Positions 31,630 through 43,244 of a stretch of DNA of 64,000 nt are shown here, piece by piece (the stretch's first letter is position 1; each line of letters opens with the position of its first letter). The notes under the pieces are model-generated. The model saw only the letters and a list, made by a program, of their open reading frames with translations, did not search any database and had not been told where the DNA came from. The position numbers and the translations under genes are program-made. This DNA comes from Entoloma clypeatum (lineage: Eukaryota > Basidiomycota > Agaricomycetes > Agaricales > Entolomataceae), in contig OY751486.1 in assembly GCA_963565915.1 (NCBI GenBank), positions 930,001-994,000 of the forward strand, read 5' to 3'.

Positions 31630-31960
31630 CACTTGTGGCCAACCGCCCGCTATTGCCCCCTCTAGTGCCCAACGGCCTCTGTTCACGCCCAATGCCTCCA
31701 CCCACGCCCAACGGCGTCGACTCGTGCCCAACGGCCCCTCCTGTGCCCAACGGCCTCCACTCGTGCCCCACGCCTCCACCCACCCCCAACGGCATCCACC
31801 CATGCCCAATGCCCCCTATTGCGCCCAACAGCCTCCACTCACACCCAAAGCCGCCAAATCATGCCCAAAGCCGCCAAATCACGCCCAACAGCGCCGACTC
31901 ACGCCCAACATGTTGAACAGCCTCCGTTCATGCCCAACGGCTACCACTCCCATATGTATA
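31630..31960. repeat. GCCCAACGGC minisatellite, copy B (inverted)
   Basis: Imperfect units of about 25-30 bp centred on GCCCAACGGCCTCCACTC, the reverse complement of copy A at 16980-17430. Confidence 0.8.
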
Positions 31961-31984
31961 TATATTTAGCCACGATGTATAATT

Positions 31985-32160
31985 AATCGACCCACTCAAC
32001 CGGTTCTGACCGGTCCAGACCGGTTCGGTCCACCATCCATGGGTCCGATGGTCCAGTCCTGAGTGGTCCAGTCCAGTTTTTTGCCCTTTTGTCATATATG
32101 AAGACTGGTCTCAGTCTCGGTCTATGCCCCTCGGAGGCAAAAAACTGAACTGAACCGAAC
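31985..32160. repeat. GACCGGTCC-rich block, copy B (inverted)
   Basis: Words GACCGGTCCAGACCGGTTC, GGTCCAGTCC and GTCTCAGTCTCGGTCTATG. It lies next to minisatellite copy B in the order and orientation opposite to the A module. Confidence 0.7.
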
Positions 32161-32533
32161 CCTCAAACACTACCTCCCGCTGATTTGCTTTGAACCATGC
32201 AGTCAAGGGTGTCATGTCAATATTAGAGCGACATAAGACCTCATCCACATTGTCATCATCATTGTAGTAGATCATCCGGCAGTTGGGCAGATGGACAGGA
32301 AGGCGGTAGACAGTGGGGGATATGTCATGCATGCCAAACTCAAACAACCTCCAACATGCCTCAGAGGCAGACACATAGCAGGCATCGAGGAACTCCTTGA
32401 TTTCATTTCGCTGCTGGTTACCACCTTCAGCAGAAATTTGGACTGTTGCTTTGTCTGTTCCCTTTCTGATGTACTTGTGGATATAGGTGACTGATTTGAG
32501 AGAAACTGTGATCTCGGCATTGAAGTGGCATAG
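32161..32533 (-). pseudogene. Helitron Rep/helicase fragment
   Basis: The minus strand reads VTYIHKYIRKGTDKATVQI, then EIKEFLDACYVSASEACWRL, FEFGMHDISPTVYRLPVHLP and LTAWFKANQREV, about 120 residues. This is the conserved region linking the Rep-like N-terminus to the PIF1-type helicase in fungal Helitron transposases (usually over 1,000 residues). Rep nuclease tyrosines and helicase Walker motifs are outside the fragment. It is cut off on the high-coordinate side by the truncated LTR at 32544 and on the other by the GACCGGTCC block. It shows that rolling-circle transposons have been present in this genome. Confidence 0.85.
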
Positions 32534-32543
32534 GAGCAATGTT

Positions 32544-32837
32544 TCTAAGGAATCTACTATAGTACAAGAGGTTTATATAGGGACTGACTATAGGTGATAG
32601 CAGATAAGTCAGTACTATAGAAAGGCAGTGCGCATGAGTAAGGCGACTGCGGAATGCTATGTACAATGAGTAAGCTGACTGCAGAGTGAGTAATACTACT
32701 GTGGAAGGCGAGTCAACGCGGGAGCAAAGTGAGAGAAAGGAGATGCTGTGTCATAGTGAATAAGTAAGAGGGCGCCGAGACAGGCTGATGAGTAAAAAGA
32801 ATGACGAGGTCATCAACATAGCGTATAGTCCATAACA
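32544..32837 (-). repeat. Truncated Gypsy-2-family LTR
   Basis: On the minus strand it starts TGTTATGGACTATACGC and keeps CGGCGCCCTCTTAC, CCGCAGTCGCC and CTATATAAACCTCTTGTACT. It then stops at CCTTAGA, lacking the last ~80 bp. More diverged than the other copies, hence older. Confidence 0.85.
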
Positions 32838-32849
32838 GGTTACCGGTCA

Positions 32850-33920
32850 GAAAGCCATGGGATCATGCCATAGATCTAAAGCCAGATTTTGTACCAAAAA
32901 AGGCCAAAGTCTATCCCCTATTGCCGGATGAAAGGAAAGAAGTATCTGAATTTGTAAATGATCAGTTGCGCAAAGGATATATCCAACCTACCAAGTCACC
33001 GCAAACTTTGCCAGTGTTCTTTATACCCAAAAAAGATGGAAAGAAAAGAATGGTGCAGGATTACTGACATATTAACAGCTGGACTGTTCGCAATAATTAT
33101 CCACTCCCATTGATTCTGGAATTGATCAATAAATTAAAGAGAAAGAAAAGGTTTACCAAGATGGATCTCAGATGGGGGTACAACAATGTGCGCATCAAGG
33201 AAGGAAATGAGTGGAAGGTGGCATTTACAATCCTGGATGGAGCCTTCGAACCAACGGTTATGTTCTTCGGATTAAATAATTCTCCAAGCATGTTTCAAGC
33301 TATGATGAATGACATATTTAGAGACTTGATTGATCAAGGAGACCTAGTTATCTATATCAACGATATATTGGTAGCAACTGAAGGAGAAAAAGGACACAGT
33401 AAAATCGTGGAGGAAATTCTAAAAAGATTACAGGAAAATGACTTATTCTTAAAACCTGGAAAATGTTTCTTTGACAGAGACAAAATAGAGTTCTTAGGGT
33501 TAATTATTGGGAAAGACAAAATCCGAATGGACCCTTCGAAGGTAGATGCTATCAAACAATGGCTGAGACCAATGAAAGTCAAGGAAGTCCAGTCGTTCCT
33601 AGGATTGGCCAATTTCTATCGGAGATTTGCAAAGACTTTTCTAAAGTGGCAGGGCCATTACATAAATTAACAAGGAAGGAAAAATCTGGAATTGGAAAGA
33701 GGAACAGGAGAAAGTGTTTGATACGCTAAAGAAATTATTCACGGAAGCACCCATATTAGTATCCCCCAATCCGGATCAAAATTTGAGAGTAGAATCAGAC
33801 GCATCGGACTTCGCCACTGGAGTGATTCTATCTATGGAATGCAAGGATGAGAAATGGAGGTCATGTGCCTTTCTATCTAAAGGATTGAATGATGTTGAAC
33901 AAAATTATGACAAAGAGTGA
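32850..33920 (+). pseudogene. Gypsy-3 RT/RNase H remnant
   Basis: Plus-strand fragment of a third Ty3/Gypsy lineage: LRKGYIQPTKSPQTLPVFFI, KKDGKKRMVQDY then a TGA (33064-33066), YPLPLILELINKLK, FTKMDLRWGYNNVRIKEGNE, FFGLNNSPSMFQAMMNDIF. The catalytic box reads YINDILVA, with Asn replacing the first catalytic Asp. The thumb (VQSFLGLANFYRRFAK) is followed by a frame change at about 33650, and RNase H begins (VESDASDFATGVILS) and ends at a TGA at 33918-33920. Integrase and gag are missing. It ends about 320 bp before the 304-bp array, on the same strand, so the array may be derived from this element's LTR. No activity is possible. Confidence 0.88.
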
Positions 33921-34240
33921 TGAGGAGGTGGGTAAATACATTGATCATGTATACCTTGGATATACAAAAGACCCCCAAAAGAATCTATTGAGTATAGCCT
34001 TCAGATCACCATATGTATTATGATATGCATGAGTTGAGACACACATTGGTTTCAACATCTGTGAACCAGTGTGTTTTGCACATATTTCAAGGTCCTGATT
34101 GCTATACTCATCAGATCCTTATATATGATATTCACAATCCTGGGCTGGAATGTTTATGTTGTTTATACATGTTTATATTATATGGGATGGCCAAACAAGT
34201 ACAAATATAAAACTGTAGCAAGTATTCTGTGATTAGGGGG
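33921..34240. other. Junction between Gypsy-3 remnant and tandem array
   Basis: AT-rich, no ORF of note. It ends TGTGATTAGGGGG, the same polypurine run that precedes every unit of the array. Confidence 0.5.
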
Positions 34241-37200
34241 TGTGCGGGATTACTGAACTGTAAGGTCTATTAGAAACTGGGAAATAGTTTGTATTGAAGT
34301 ATATAAGTATTCTGAGTCAAATTTGAGATTGATTATGTCAGCAATGAAGAGGTGCAGGAGTACTTGGGTATTGGAAGTGAGTAAGCTTAGTAAGCTTAGT
34401 AATTGAAAGGAAAAGATGTGAAATGGGTTGTATGATGTTTTAAGTAGATGACTGGATTGGACTTTTGAAGCTAATTTGAGAAAGTGAAAGGACTGAAATG
34501 GTTTGTATTGGACTTTGTACATAATTCCGAGTGTGATTAGGGGGTGTGCGGGATTACTGAACTGTAAGGTCTATTAGAAACTGGGAAATAGTTTGTATTG
34601 AAGTATATAAGTATTCTGAGTCAAATTTGAGATTGATTATGTCAGCAATGAAGAGGTGCAGGAGTACTTGGGTATTGGAAGTGAGTAAGCTTAGTAAGCT
34701 TAGTAATTGAAAGGAAAAGATGTGAAATGGGTTGTATGATGTTTTAAGTAGATGACTGGATTGGACTTTTGAAGCTAATTTGAGAAAGTGAAAGGACTGA
34801 AATGGTTTGTATTGGACTTTGTACATAATTCCGAGTGTGATTAGGGGGTGTGCGGGATTACTGAACTGTAAGGTCTATTAGAAACTGGGAAATAGTTTGT
34901 ATTGAAGTATATAAGTATTCTGAGTCAAATTTGAGATTGATTATGTCAGCAATGAAGAGGTGCAGGAGTACTTGGGTATTGGAAGTGAGTAAGCTTAGTA
35001 AGCTTAGTAATTGAAAGGAAAAGATGTGAAATGGGTTGTATGATGTTTTAAGTAGATGACTGGATTGGACTTTTGAAGCTAATTTGAGAAAGTGAAAGGA
35101 CTGAAATGGTTTGTATTGGACTTTGTACATAATTCCGAGTGTGATTAGGGGGTGTGCGGGATTACTGAACTGTAAGGTCTATTAGAAACTGGGAAATAGT
35201 TTGTATTGAAGTATATAAGTATTCTGAGTCAAATTTGAGATTGATTATGTCAGCAATGAAGAGGTGCAGGAGTACTTGGGTATTGGAAGTGAGTAAGCTT
35301 AGTAAGCTTAGTAATTGAAAGGAAAAGATGTGAAATGGGTTGTATGATGTTTTAAGTAGATGACTGGATTGGACTTTTGAAGCTAATTTGAGAAAGTGAA
35401 AGGACTGAAATGGTTTGTATTGGACTTTGTACATAATTCCGAGTGTGATTAGGGGGTGTGCGGGATTACTGAACTGTAAGGTCTATTAGAAACTGGGAAA
35501 TAGTTTGTATTGAAGTATATAAGTATTCTGAGTCAAATTTGAGATTGATTATGTCAGCAATGAAGAGGTGCAGGAGTACTTGGGTATTGGAAGTGAGTAA
35601 GCTTAGTAAGCTTAGTAATTGAAAGGAAAAGATGTGAAATGGGTTGTATGATGTTTTAAGTAGATGACTGGATTGGACTTTTGAAGCTAATTTGAGAAAG
35701 TGAAAGGACTGAAATGGTTTGTATTGGACTTTGTACATAATTCCGAGTGTGATTAGGGGGTGTGCGGGATTACTGAACTGTAAGGTCTATTAGAAACTGG
35801 GAAATAGTTTGTATTGAAGTATATAAGTATTCTGAGTCAAATTTGAGATTGATTATGTCAGCAATGAAGAGGTGCAGGAGTACTTGGGTATTGGAAGTGA
35901 GTAAGCTTAGTAAGCTTAGTAATTGAAAGGAAAAGATGTGAAATGGGTTGTATGATGTTTTAAGTAGATGACTGGATTGGACTTTTGAAGCTAATTTGAG
36001 AAAGTGAAAGGACTGAAATGGTTTGTATTGGACTTTGTACATAATTCCGAGTGTGATTAGGGGGTGTGCGGGATTACTGAACTGTAAGGTCTATTAGAAA
36101 CTGGGAAATAGTTTGTATTGAAGTATATAAGTATTCTGAGTCAAATTTGAGATTGATTATGTCAGCAATGAAGAGGTGCAGGAGTACTTGGGTATTGGAA
36201 GTGAGTAAGCTTAGTAAGCTTAGTAATTGAAAGGAAAAGATGTGAAATGGGTTGTATGATGTTTTAAGTAGATGACTGGATTGGACTTTTGAAGCTAATT
36301 TGAGAAAGTGAAAGGACTGAAATGGTTTGTATTGGACTTTGTACATAATTCCGAGTGTGATTAGGGGGTGTGCGGGATTACTGAACTGTAAGGTCTATTA
36401 GAAACTGGGAAATAGTTTGTATTGAAGTATATAAGTATTCTGAGTCAAATTTGAGATTGATTATGTCAGCAATGAAGAGGTGCAGGAGTACTTGGGTATT
36501 GGAAGTGAGTAAGCTTAGTAAGCTTAGTAATTGAAAGGAAAAGATGTGAAATGGGTTGTATGATGTTTTAAGTAGATGACTGGATTGGACTTTTGAAGCT
36601 AATTTGAGAAAGTGAAAGGACTGAAATGGTTTGTATTGGACTTTGTACATAATTCCGAGTGTGATTAGGGGGTGTGCGGGATTACTGAACTGTAAGGTCT
36701 ATTAGAAACTGGGAAATAGTTTGTATTGAAGTATATAAGTATTCTGAGTCAAATTTGAGATTGATTATGTCAGCAATGAAGAGGTGCAGGAGTACTTGGG
36801 TATTGGAAGTGAGTAAGCTTAGTAAGCTTAGTAATTGAAAGGAAAAGATGTGAAATGGGTTGTATGATGTTTTAAGTAGATGACTGGATTGGACTTTTGA
36901 AGCTAATTTGAGAAAGTGAAAGGACTGAAATGGTTTGTATTGGACTTTGTACATAATTCCGAGTGTGATTAGGGGGTGTGCGGGATTACTGAACTGTAAG
37001 GTCTATTAGAAACTGGGAAATAGTTTGTATTGAAGTATATAAGTATTCTGAGTCAAATTTGAGATTGATTATGTCAGCAATGAAGAGGTGCAGGAGTACT
37101 TGGGTATTGGAAGTGAGTAAGCTTAGTAAGCTTAGTAATTGAAAGGAAAAGATGTGAAATGGGTTGTATGATGTTTTAAGTAGATGACTGGATTGGACTT

Positions 37201-40200
37201 TTGAAGCTAATTTGAGAAAGTGAAAGGACTGAAATGGTTTGTATTGGACTTTGTACATAATTCCGAGTGTGATTAGGGGGTGTGCGGGATTACTGAACTG
37301 TAAGGTCTATTAGAAACTGGGAAATAGTTTGTATTGAAGTATATAAGTATTCTGAGTCAAATTTGAGATTGATTATGTCAGCAATGAAGAGGTGCAGGAG
37401 TACTTGGGTATTGGAAGTGAGTAAGCTTAGTAAGCTTAGTAATTGAAAGGAAAAGATGTGAAATGGGTTGTATGATGTTTTAAGTAGATGACTGGATTGG
37501 ACTTTTGAAGCTAATTTGAGAAAGTGAAAGGACTGAAATGGTTTGTATTGGACTTTGTACATAATTCCGAGTGTGATTAGGGGGTGTGCGGGATTACTGA
37601 ACTGTAAGGTCTATTAGAAACTGGGAAATAGTTTGTATTGAAGTATATAAGTATTCTGAGTCAAATTTGAGATTGATTATGTCAGCAATGAAGAGGTGCA
37701 GGAGTACTTGGGTATTGGAAGTGAGTAAGCTTAGTAAGCTTAGTAATTGAAAGGAAAAGATGTGAAATGGGTTGTATGATGTTTTAAGTAGATGACTGGA
37801 TTGGACTTTTGAAGCTAATTTGAGAAAGTGAAAGGACTGAAATGGTTTGTATTGGACTTTGTACATAATTCCGAGTGTGATTAGGGGGTGTGCGGGATTA
37901 CTGAACTGTAAGGTCTATTAGAAACTGGGAAATAGTTTGTATTGAAGTATATAAGTATTCTGAGTCAAATTTGAGATTGATTATGTCAGCAATGAAGAGG
38001 TGCAGGAGTACTTGGGTATTGGAAGTGAGTAAGCTTAGTAAGCTTAGTAATTGAAAGGAAAAGATGTGAAATGGGTTGTATGATGTTTTAAGTAGATGAC
38101 TGGATTGGACTTTTGAAGCTAATTTGAGAAAGTGAAAGGACTGAAATGGTTTGTATTGGACTTTGTACATAATTCCGAGTGTGATTAGGGGGTGTGCGGG
38201 ATTACTGAACTGTAAGGTCTATTAGAAACTGGGAAATAGTTTGTATTGAAGTATATAAGTATTCTGAGTCAAATTTGAGATTGATTATGTCAGCAATGAA
38301 GAGGTGCAGGAGTACTTGGGTATTGGAAGTGAGTAAGCTTAGTAAGCTTAGTAATTGAAAGGAAAAGATGTGAAATGGGTTGTATGATGTTTTAAGTAGA
38401 TGACTGGATTGGACTTTTGAAGCTAATTTGAGAAAGTGAAAGGACTGAAATGGTTTGTATTGGACTTTGTACATAATTCCGAGTGTGATTAGGGGGTGTG
38501 CGGGATTACTGAACTGTAAGGTCTATTAGAAACTGGGAAATAGTTTGTATTGAAGTATATAAGTATTCTGAGTCAAATTTGAGATTGATTATGTCAGCAA
38601 TGAAGAGGTGCAGGAGTACTTGGGTATTGGAAGTGAGTAAGCTTAGTAAGCTTAGTAATTGAAAGGAAAAGATGTGAAATGGGTTGTATGATGTTTTAAG
38701 TAGATGACTGGATTGGACTTTTGAAGCTAATTTGAGAAAGTGAAAGGACTGAAATGGTTTGTATTGGACTTTGTACATAATTCCGAGTGTGATTAGGGGG
38801 TGTGCGGGATTACTGAACTGTAAGGTCTATTAGAAACTGGGAAATAGTTTGTATTGAAGTATATAAGTATTCTGAGTCAAATTTGAGATTGATTATGTCA
38901 GCAATGAAGAGGTGCAGGAGTACTTGGGTATTGGAAGTGAGTAAGCTTAGTAAGCTTAGTAATTGAAAGGAAAAGATGTGAAATGGGTTGTATGATGTTT
39001 TAAGTAGATGACTGGATTGGACTTTTGAAGCTAATTTGAGAAAGTGAAAGGACTGAAATGGTTTGTATTGGACTTTGTACATAATTCCGAGTGTGATTAG
39101 GGGGTGTGCGGGATTACTGAACTGTAAGGTCTATTAGAAACTGGGAAATAGTTTGTATTGAAGTATATAAGTATTCTGAGTCAAATTTGAGATTGATTAT
39201 GTCAGCAATGAAGAGGTGCAGGAGTACTTGGGTATTGGAAGTGAGTAAGCTTAGTAAGCTTAGTAATTGAAAGGAAAAGATGTGAAATGGGTTGTATGAT
39301 GTTTTAAGTAGATGACTGGATTGGACTTTTGAAGCTAATTTGAGAAAGTGAAAGGACTGAAATGGTTTGTATTGGACTTTGTACATAATTCCGAGTGTGA
39401 TTAGGGGGTGTGCGGGATTACTGAACTGTAAGGTCTATTAGAAACTGGGAAATAGTTTGTATTGAAGTATATAAGTATTCTGAGTCAAATTTGAGATTGA
39501 TTATGTCAGCAATGAAGAGGTGCAGGAGTACTTGGGTATTGGAAGTGAGTAAGCTTAGTAAGCTTAGTAATTGAAAGGAAAAGATGTGAAATGGGTTGTA
39601 TGATGTTTTAAGTAGATGACTGGATTGGACTTTTGAAGCTAATTTGAGAAAGTGAAAGGACTGAAATGGTTTGTATTGGACTTTGTACATAATTCCGAGT
39701 GTGATTAGGGGGTGTGCGGGATTACTGAACTGTAAGGTCTATTAGAAACTGGGAAATAGTTTGTATTGAAGTATATAAGTATTCTGAGTCAAATTTGAGA
39801 TTGATTATGTCAGCAATGAAGAGGTGCAGGAGTACTTGGGTATTGGAAGTGAGTAAGCTTAGTAAGCTTAGTAATTGAAAGGAAAAGATGTGAAATGGGT
39901 TGTATGATGTTTTAAGTAGATGACTGGATTGGACTTTTGAAGCTAATTTGAGAAAGTGAAAGGACTGAAATGGTTTGTATTGGACTTTGTACATAATTCC
40001 GAGTGTGATTAGGGGGTGTGCGGGATTACTGAACTGTAAGGTCTATTAGAAACTGGGAAATAGTTTGTATTGAAGTATATAAGTATTCTGAGTCAAATTT
40101 GAGATTGATTATGTCAGCAATGAAGAGGTGCAGGAGTACTTGGGTATTGGAAGTGAGTAAGCTTAGTAAGCTTAGTAATTGAAAGGAAAAGATGTGAAAT

Positions 40201-42063
40201 GGGTTGTATGATGTTTTAAGTAGATGACTGGATTGGACTTTTGAAGCTAATTTGAGAAAGTGAAAGGACTGAAATGGTTTGTATTGGACTTTGTACATAA
40301 TTCCGAGTGTGATTAGGGGGTGTGCGGGATTACTGAACTGTAAGGTCTATTAGAAACTGGGAAATAGTTTGTATTGAAGTATATAAGTATTCTGAGTCAA
40401 ATTTGAGATTGATTATGTCAGCAATGAAGAGGTGCAGGAGTACTTGGGTATTGGAAGTGAGTAAGCTTAGTAAGCTTAGTAATTGAAAGGAAAAGATGTG
40501 AAATGGGTTGTATGATGTTTTAAGTAGATGACTGGATTGGACTTTTGAAGCTAATTTGAGAAAGTGAAAGGACTGAAATGGTTTGTATTGGACTTTGTAC
40601 ATAATTCCGAGTGTGATTAGGGGGTGTGCGGGATTACTGAACTGTAAGGTCTATTAGAAACTGGGAAATAGTTTGTATTGAAGTATATAAGTATTCTGAG
40701 TCAAATTTGAGATTGATTATGTCAGCAATGAAGAGGTGCAGGAGTACTTGGGTATTGGAAGTGAGTAAGCTTAGTAAGCTTAGTAATTGAAAGGAAAAGA
40801 TGTGAAATGGGTTGTATGATGTTTTAAGTAGATGACTGGATTGGACTTTTGAAGCTAATTTGAGAAAGTGAAAGGACTGAAATGGTTTGTATTGGACTTT
40901 GTACATAATTCCGAGTGTGATTAGGGGGTGTGCGGGATTACTGAACTGTAAGGTCTATTAGAAACTGGGAAATAGTTTGTATTGAAGTATATAAGTATTC
41001 TGAGTCAAATTTGAGATTGATTATGTCAGCAATGAAGAGGTGCAGGAGTACTTGGGTATTGGAAGTGAGTAAGCTTAGTAAGCTTAGTAATTGAAAGGAA
41101 AAGATGTGAAATGGGTTGTATGATGTTTTAAGTAGATGACTGGATTGGACTTTTGAAGCTAATTTGAGAAAGTGAAAGGACTGAAATGGTTTGTATTGGA
41201 CTTTGTACATAATTCCGAGTGTGATTAGGGGGTGTGCGGGATTACTGAACTGTAAGGTCTATTAGAAACTGGGAAATAGTTTGTATTGAAGTATATAAGT
41301 ATTCTGAGTCAAATTTGAGATTGATTATGTCAGCAATGAAGAGGTGCAGGAGTACTTGGGTATTGGAAGTGAGTAAGCTTAGTAAGCTTAGTAATTGAAA
41401 GGAAAAGATGTGAAATGGGTTGTATGATGTTTTAAGTAGATGACTGGATTGGACTTTTGAAGCTAATTTGAGAAAGTGAAAGGACTGAAATGGTTTGTAT
41501 TGGACTTTGTACATAATTCCGAGTGTGATTAGGGGGTGTGCGGGATTACTGAACTGTAAGGTCTATTAGAAACTGGGAAATAGTTTGTATTGAAGTATAT
41601 AAGTATTCTGAGTCAAATTTGAGATTGATTATGTCAGCAATGAAGAGGTGCAGGAGTACTTGGGTATTGGAAGTGAGTAAGCTTAGTAAGCTTAGTAATT
41701 GAAAGGAAAAGATGTGAAATGGGTTGTATGATGTTTTAAGTAGATGACTGGATTGGACTTTTGAAGCTAATTTGAGAAAGTGAAAGGACTGAAATGGTTT
41801 GTATTGGACTTTGTACATAATTCCGAGTGTGATTAGGGGGTGTGCGGGATTACTGAACTGTAAGGTCTATTAGAAACTGGGAAATAGTTTGTATTGAAGT
41901 ATATAAGTATTCTGAGTCAAATTTGAGATTGATTATGTCAGCAATGAAGAGGTGCAGGAGTACTTGGGTATTGGAAGTGAGTAAGCTTAGTAAGCTTAGT
42001 AATTGAAAGGAAAAGATGTGAAATGGGTTGTATGATGTTTTAAGTAGATGACTGGATTGGACT
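34241..42063. repeat. Tandem array of a 304-bp LTR-like unit (25 complete + 1 partial)
   Basis: Units begin TGTGCGGGATTACTG at 34241, 34545, and so on, every 304 bp up to 41841; the last stops at 42063. All complete units look identical by eye, and their minus-strand translations are identical. Each unit can be read as a 281-bp TG...CA sequence (TGTGCGGG to TTTGTACA) with a TATATAAG box about 60 bp in. It is followed by a 23-bp spacer that ends in GTGTGATTAGGGGG, a polypurine tract. That is LTR + minimal internal DNA + LTR, repeated. An internal AAGCTTAGT doublet marks each unit. The 90-codon minus-strand frame in every unit is not in phase between units and is not considered a gene. Confidence 0.93.
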
Positions 42064-42966
42064 GGAAATCGCTCGATTTGTGCTCCTGAAGGCTTTAAAA
42101 ATTCCACCCTGTCACTATTCAAACCAAAAATGGCATTCAGACTCAGGGAAACACCAAATCCCAAGCACTAGAGCCTCTGGCATTTGGTAGTCAGAAAAAA
42201 TAAATAATATGTTACTTTTGGAACATATTCATGGAGGTATGTTATGTGTTACGAGGGTCATATAGGTTCAGTTCACGACCCCGTGTTATGCGTTATGTGA
42301 ACCTACAGTTGTAATACTACAGTATAAGTATTCTGAGTCAAATTTGAGATTGATAGAAGAGGTGCAATACACAGGTTCAATCAAGGTTGAATTTGATTCC
42401 AAGCAAAAGAATTAATGATATTACTGATACATACCATTTTAATGAGACAAGAAATGATTCTGCAAGGAAGTGATCCTTTCGAATGTGTGGTGATCAATGT
42501 ACTGTACTGATCCAACCATTTCTTCTGTCACGTGTCACAGAGAGCCTGGGAGATTTGAAGAAGTTTTTCCCAAAGATTTCGCTGCCTGATTCTAGCCTTT
42601 TCGGAGGTATTCTTGAAGAAATTTGCTTCTTGTCACACGTCACTGGACCCTTTGAAAAGGCGAAGAAACGGTCAAAATCTGTCACAAAATTATGGCAGGC
42701 TGAAGTGGTCGGATCAGTACATTATTTATTCACATAAAAATCGTCGAAGTTGTAAAGCGAGGATTCGGGGAAGCTTTTCGCGAAATGAGGTGGCTCAAAT
42801 AACCAAAGATGGGGGGATAAATGTGTCTCTGTATCTTCGTCCGGCCGATCGCCAACAATCCGAAATTCGTGTATGAGAGCACATGCGTATGATCGCCTGT
42901 TAGTCGAGAAGGAAAAAAAAAAGGCGCAACTTCTCGTCACCCCGTGAGAAGTGACATTGCAGCAGC
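42064..42966. other. Unassigned DNA with a stray array-unit fragment
   Basis: 42324-42362 repeats the unit words TATAAGTATTCTGAGTCAAA and TTTGAGATTGAT, then skips to AGAAGAGGTGCA. It is a diverged, internally deleted copy outside the array. The rest has no supported gene. A short hairpin ACTTCTC...GAGAAGT lies at 42929-42952, just outside the inverted-repeat arm. Confidence 0.5.
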
Positions 42967-42967
42967 T

Positions 42968-43186
42968 GGAAACTCGGAATCAGATGGAGCAAATCGAGAA
43001 ATTTATCGGGAGAAAGATAATCAGGATCGAGCCGAATGACCTCGATGAAATGGAAAAGGTGCGTCTCAATCTCCCACTCTGCCGAGGACCGCGCTAATCT
43101 CCATGAACAGAAAATTAGAAAGCCTTTGAAGCGAATCACTGTCGGCCTACATGTGTTCCTCGCCAAGTATTTACCGTCGCCATGAT
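42968..43186 (+). pseudogene. DBP5: DBP5 C-terminal tail, duplicate copy
   Basis: Plus strand: [20 protein letters not shown] then LDEMEK, a GT...CAG intron of about 52 nt (about 43058-43109), and KIRKPLKRITVGLH to a stop near 43182. This is the last exon pair of the DEAD-box helicase Dbp5/DDX19 (nuclear mRNA export). All helicase motifs are absent because the copy begins at the duplication breakpoint. Unlike the arm 2 copy it lacks the one-base insertion after EQI. Confidence 0.75.
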
Positions 43187-43244
43187 CCATCCAGCGTACT
43201 TGATTATATCGTTTGTAAAAGACGAGTGATTGGCGACGAGATAA

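Noticed and set aside
34241..42063. Regular repeats as a CRISPR-like array
   Set aside because: The whole 304-bp unit repeats without unique spacers, and the context is eukaryotic.
34250..42164. Twenty-five repeated 90-codon minus-strand ORFs
   Set aside because: They are one frame inside the 304-bp unit; 304 is not a multiple of three, there is no conservation evidence, and the unit is better read as LTR-like. Identity of translations only reflects identity of DNA.
42929..42969. Hairpin followed by CTGG as a Helitron 3' end next to inverted-repeat arm 1
   Set aside because: Spacing (13 nt) and CTRR fit, but a 7-bp stem plus CTRR is expected by chance and no matching 5' TC end or other copy was found. 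It needs a family consensus.
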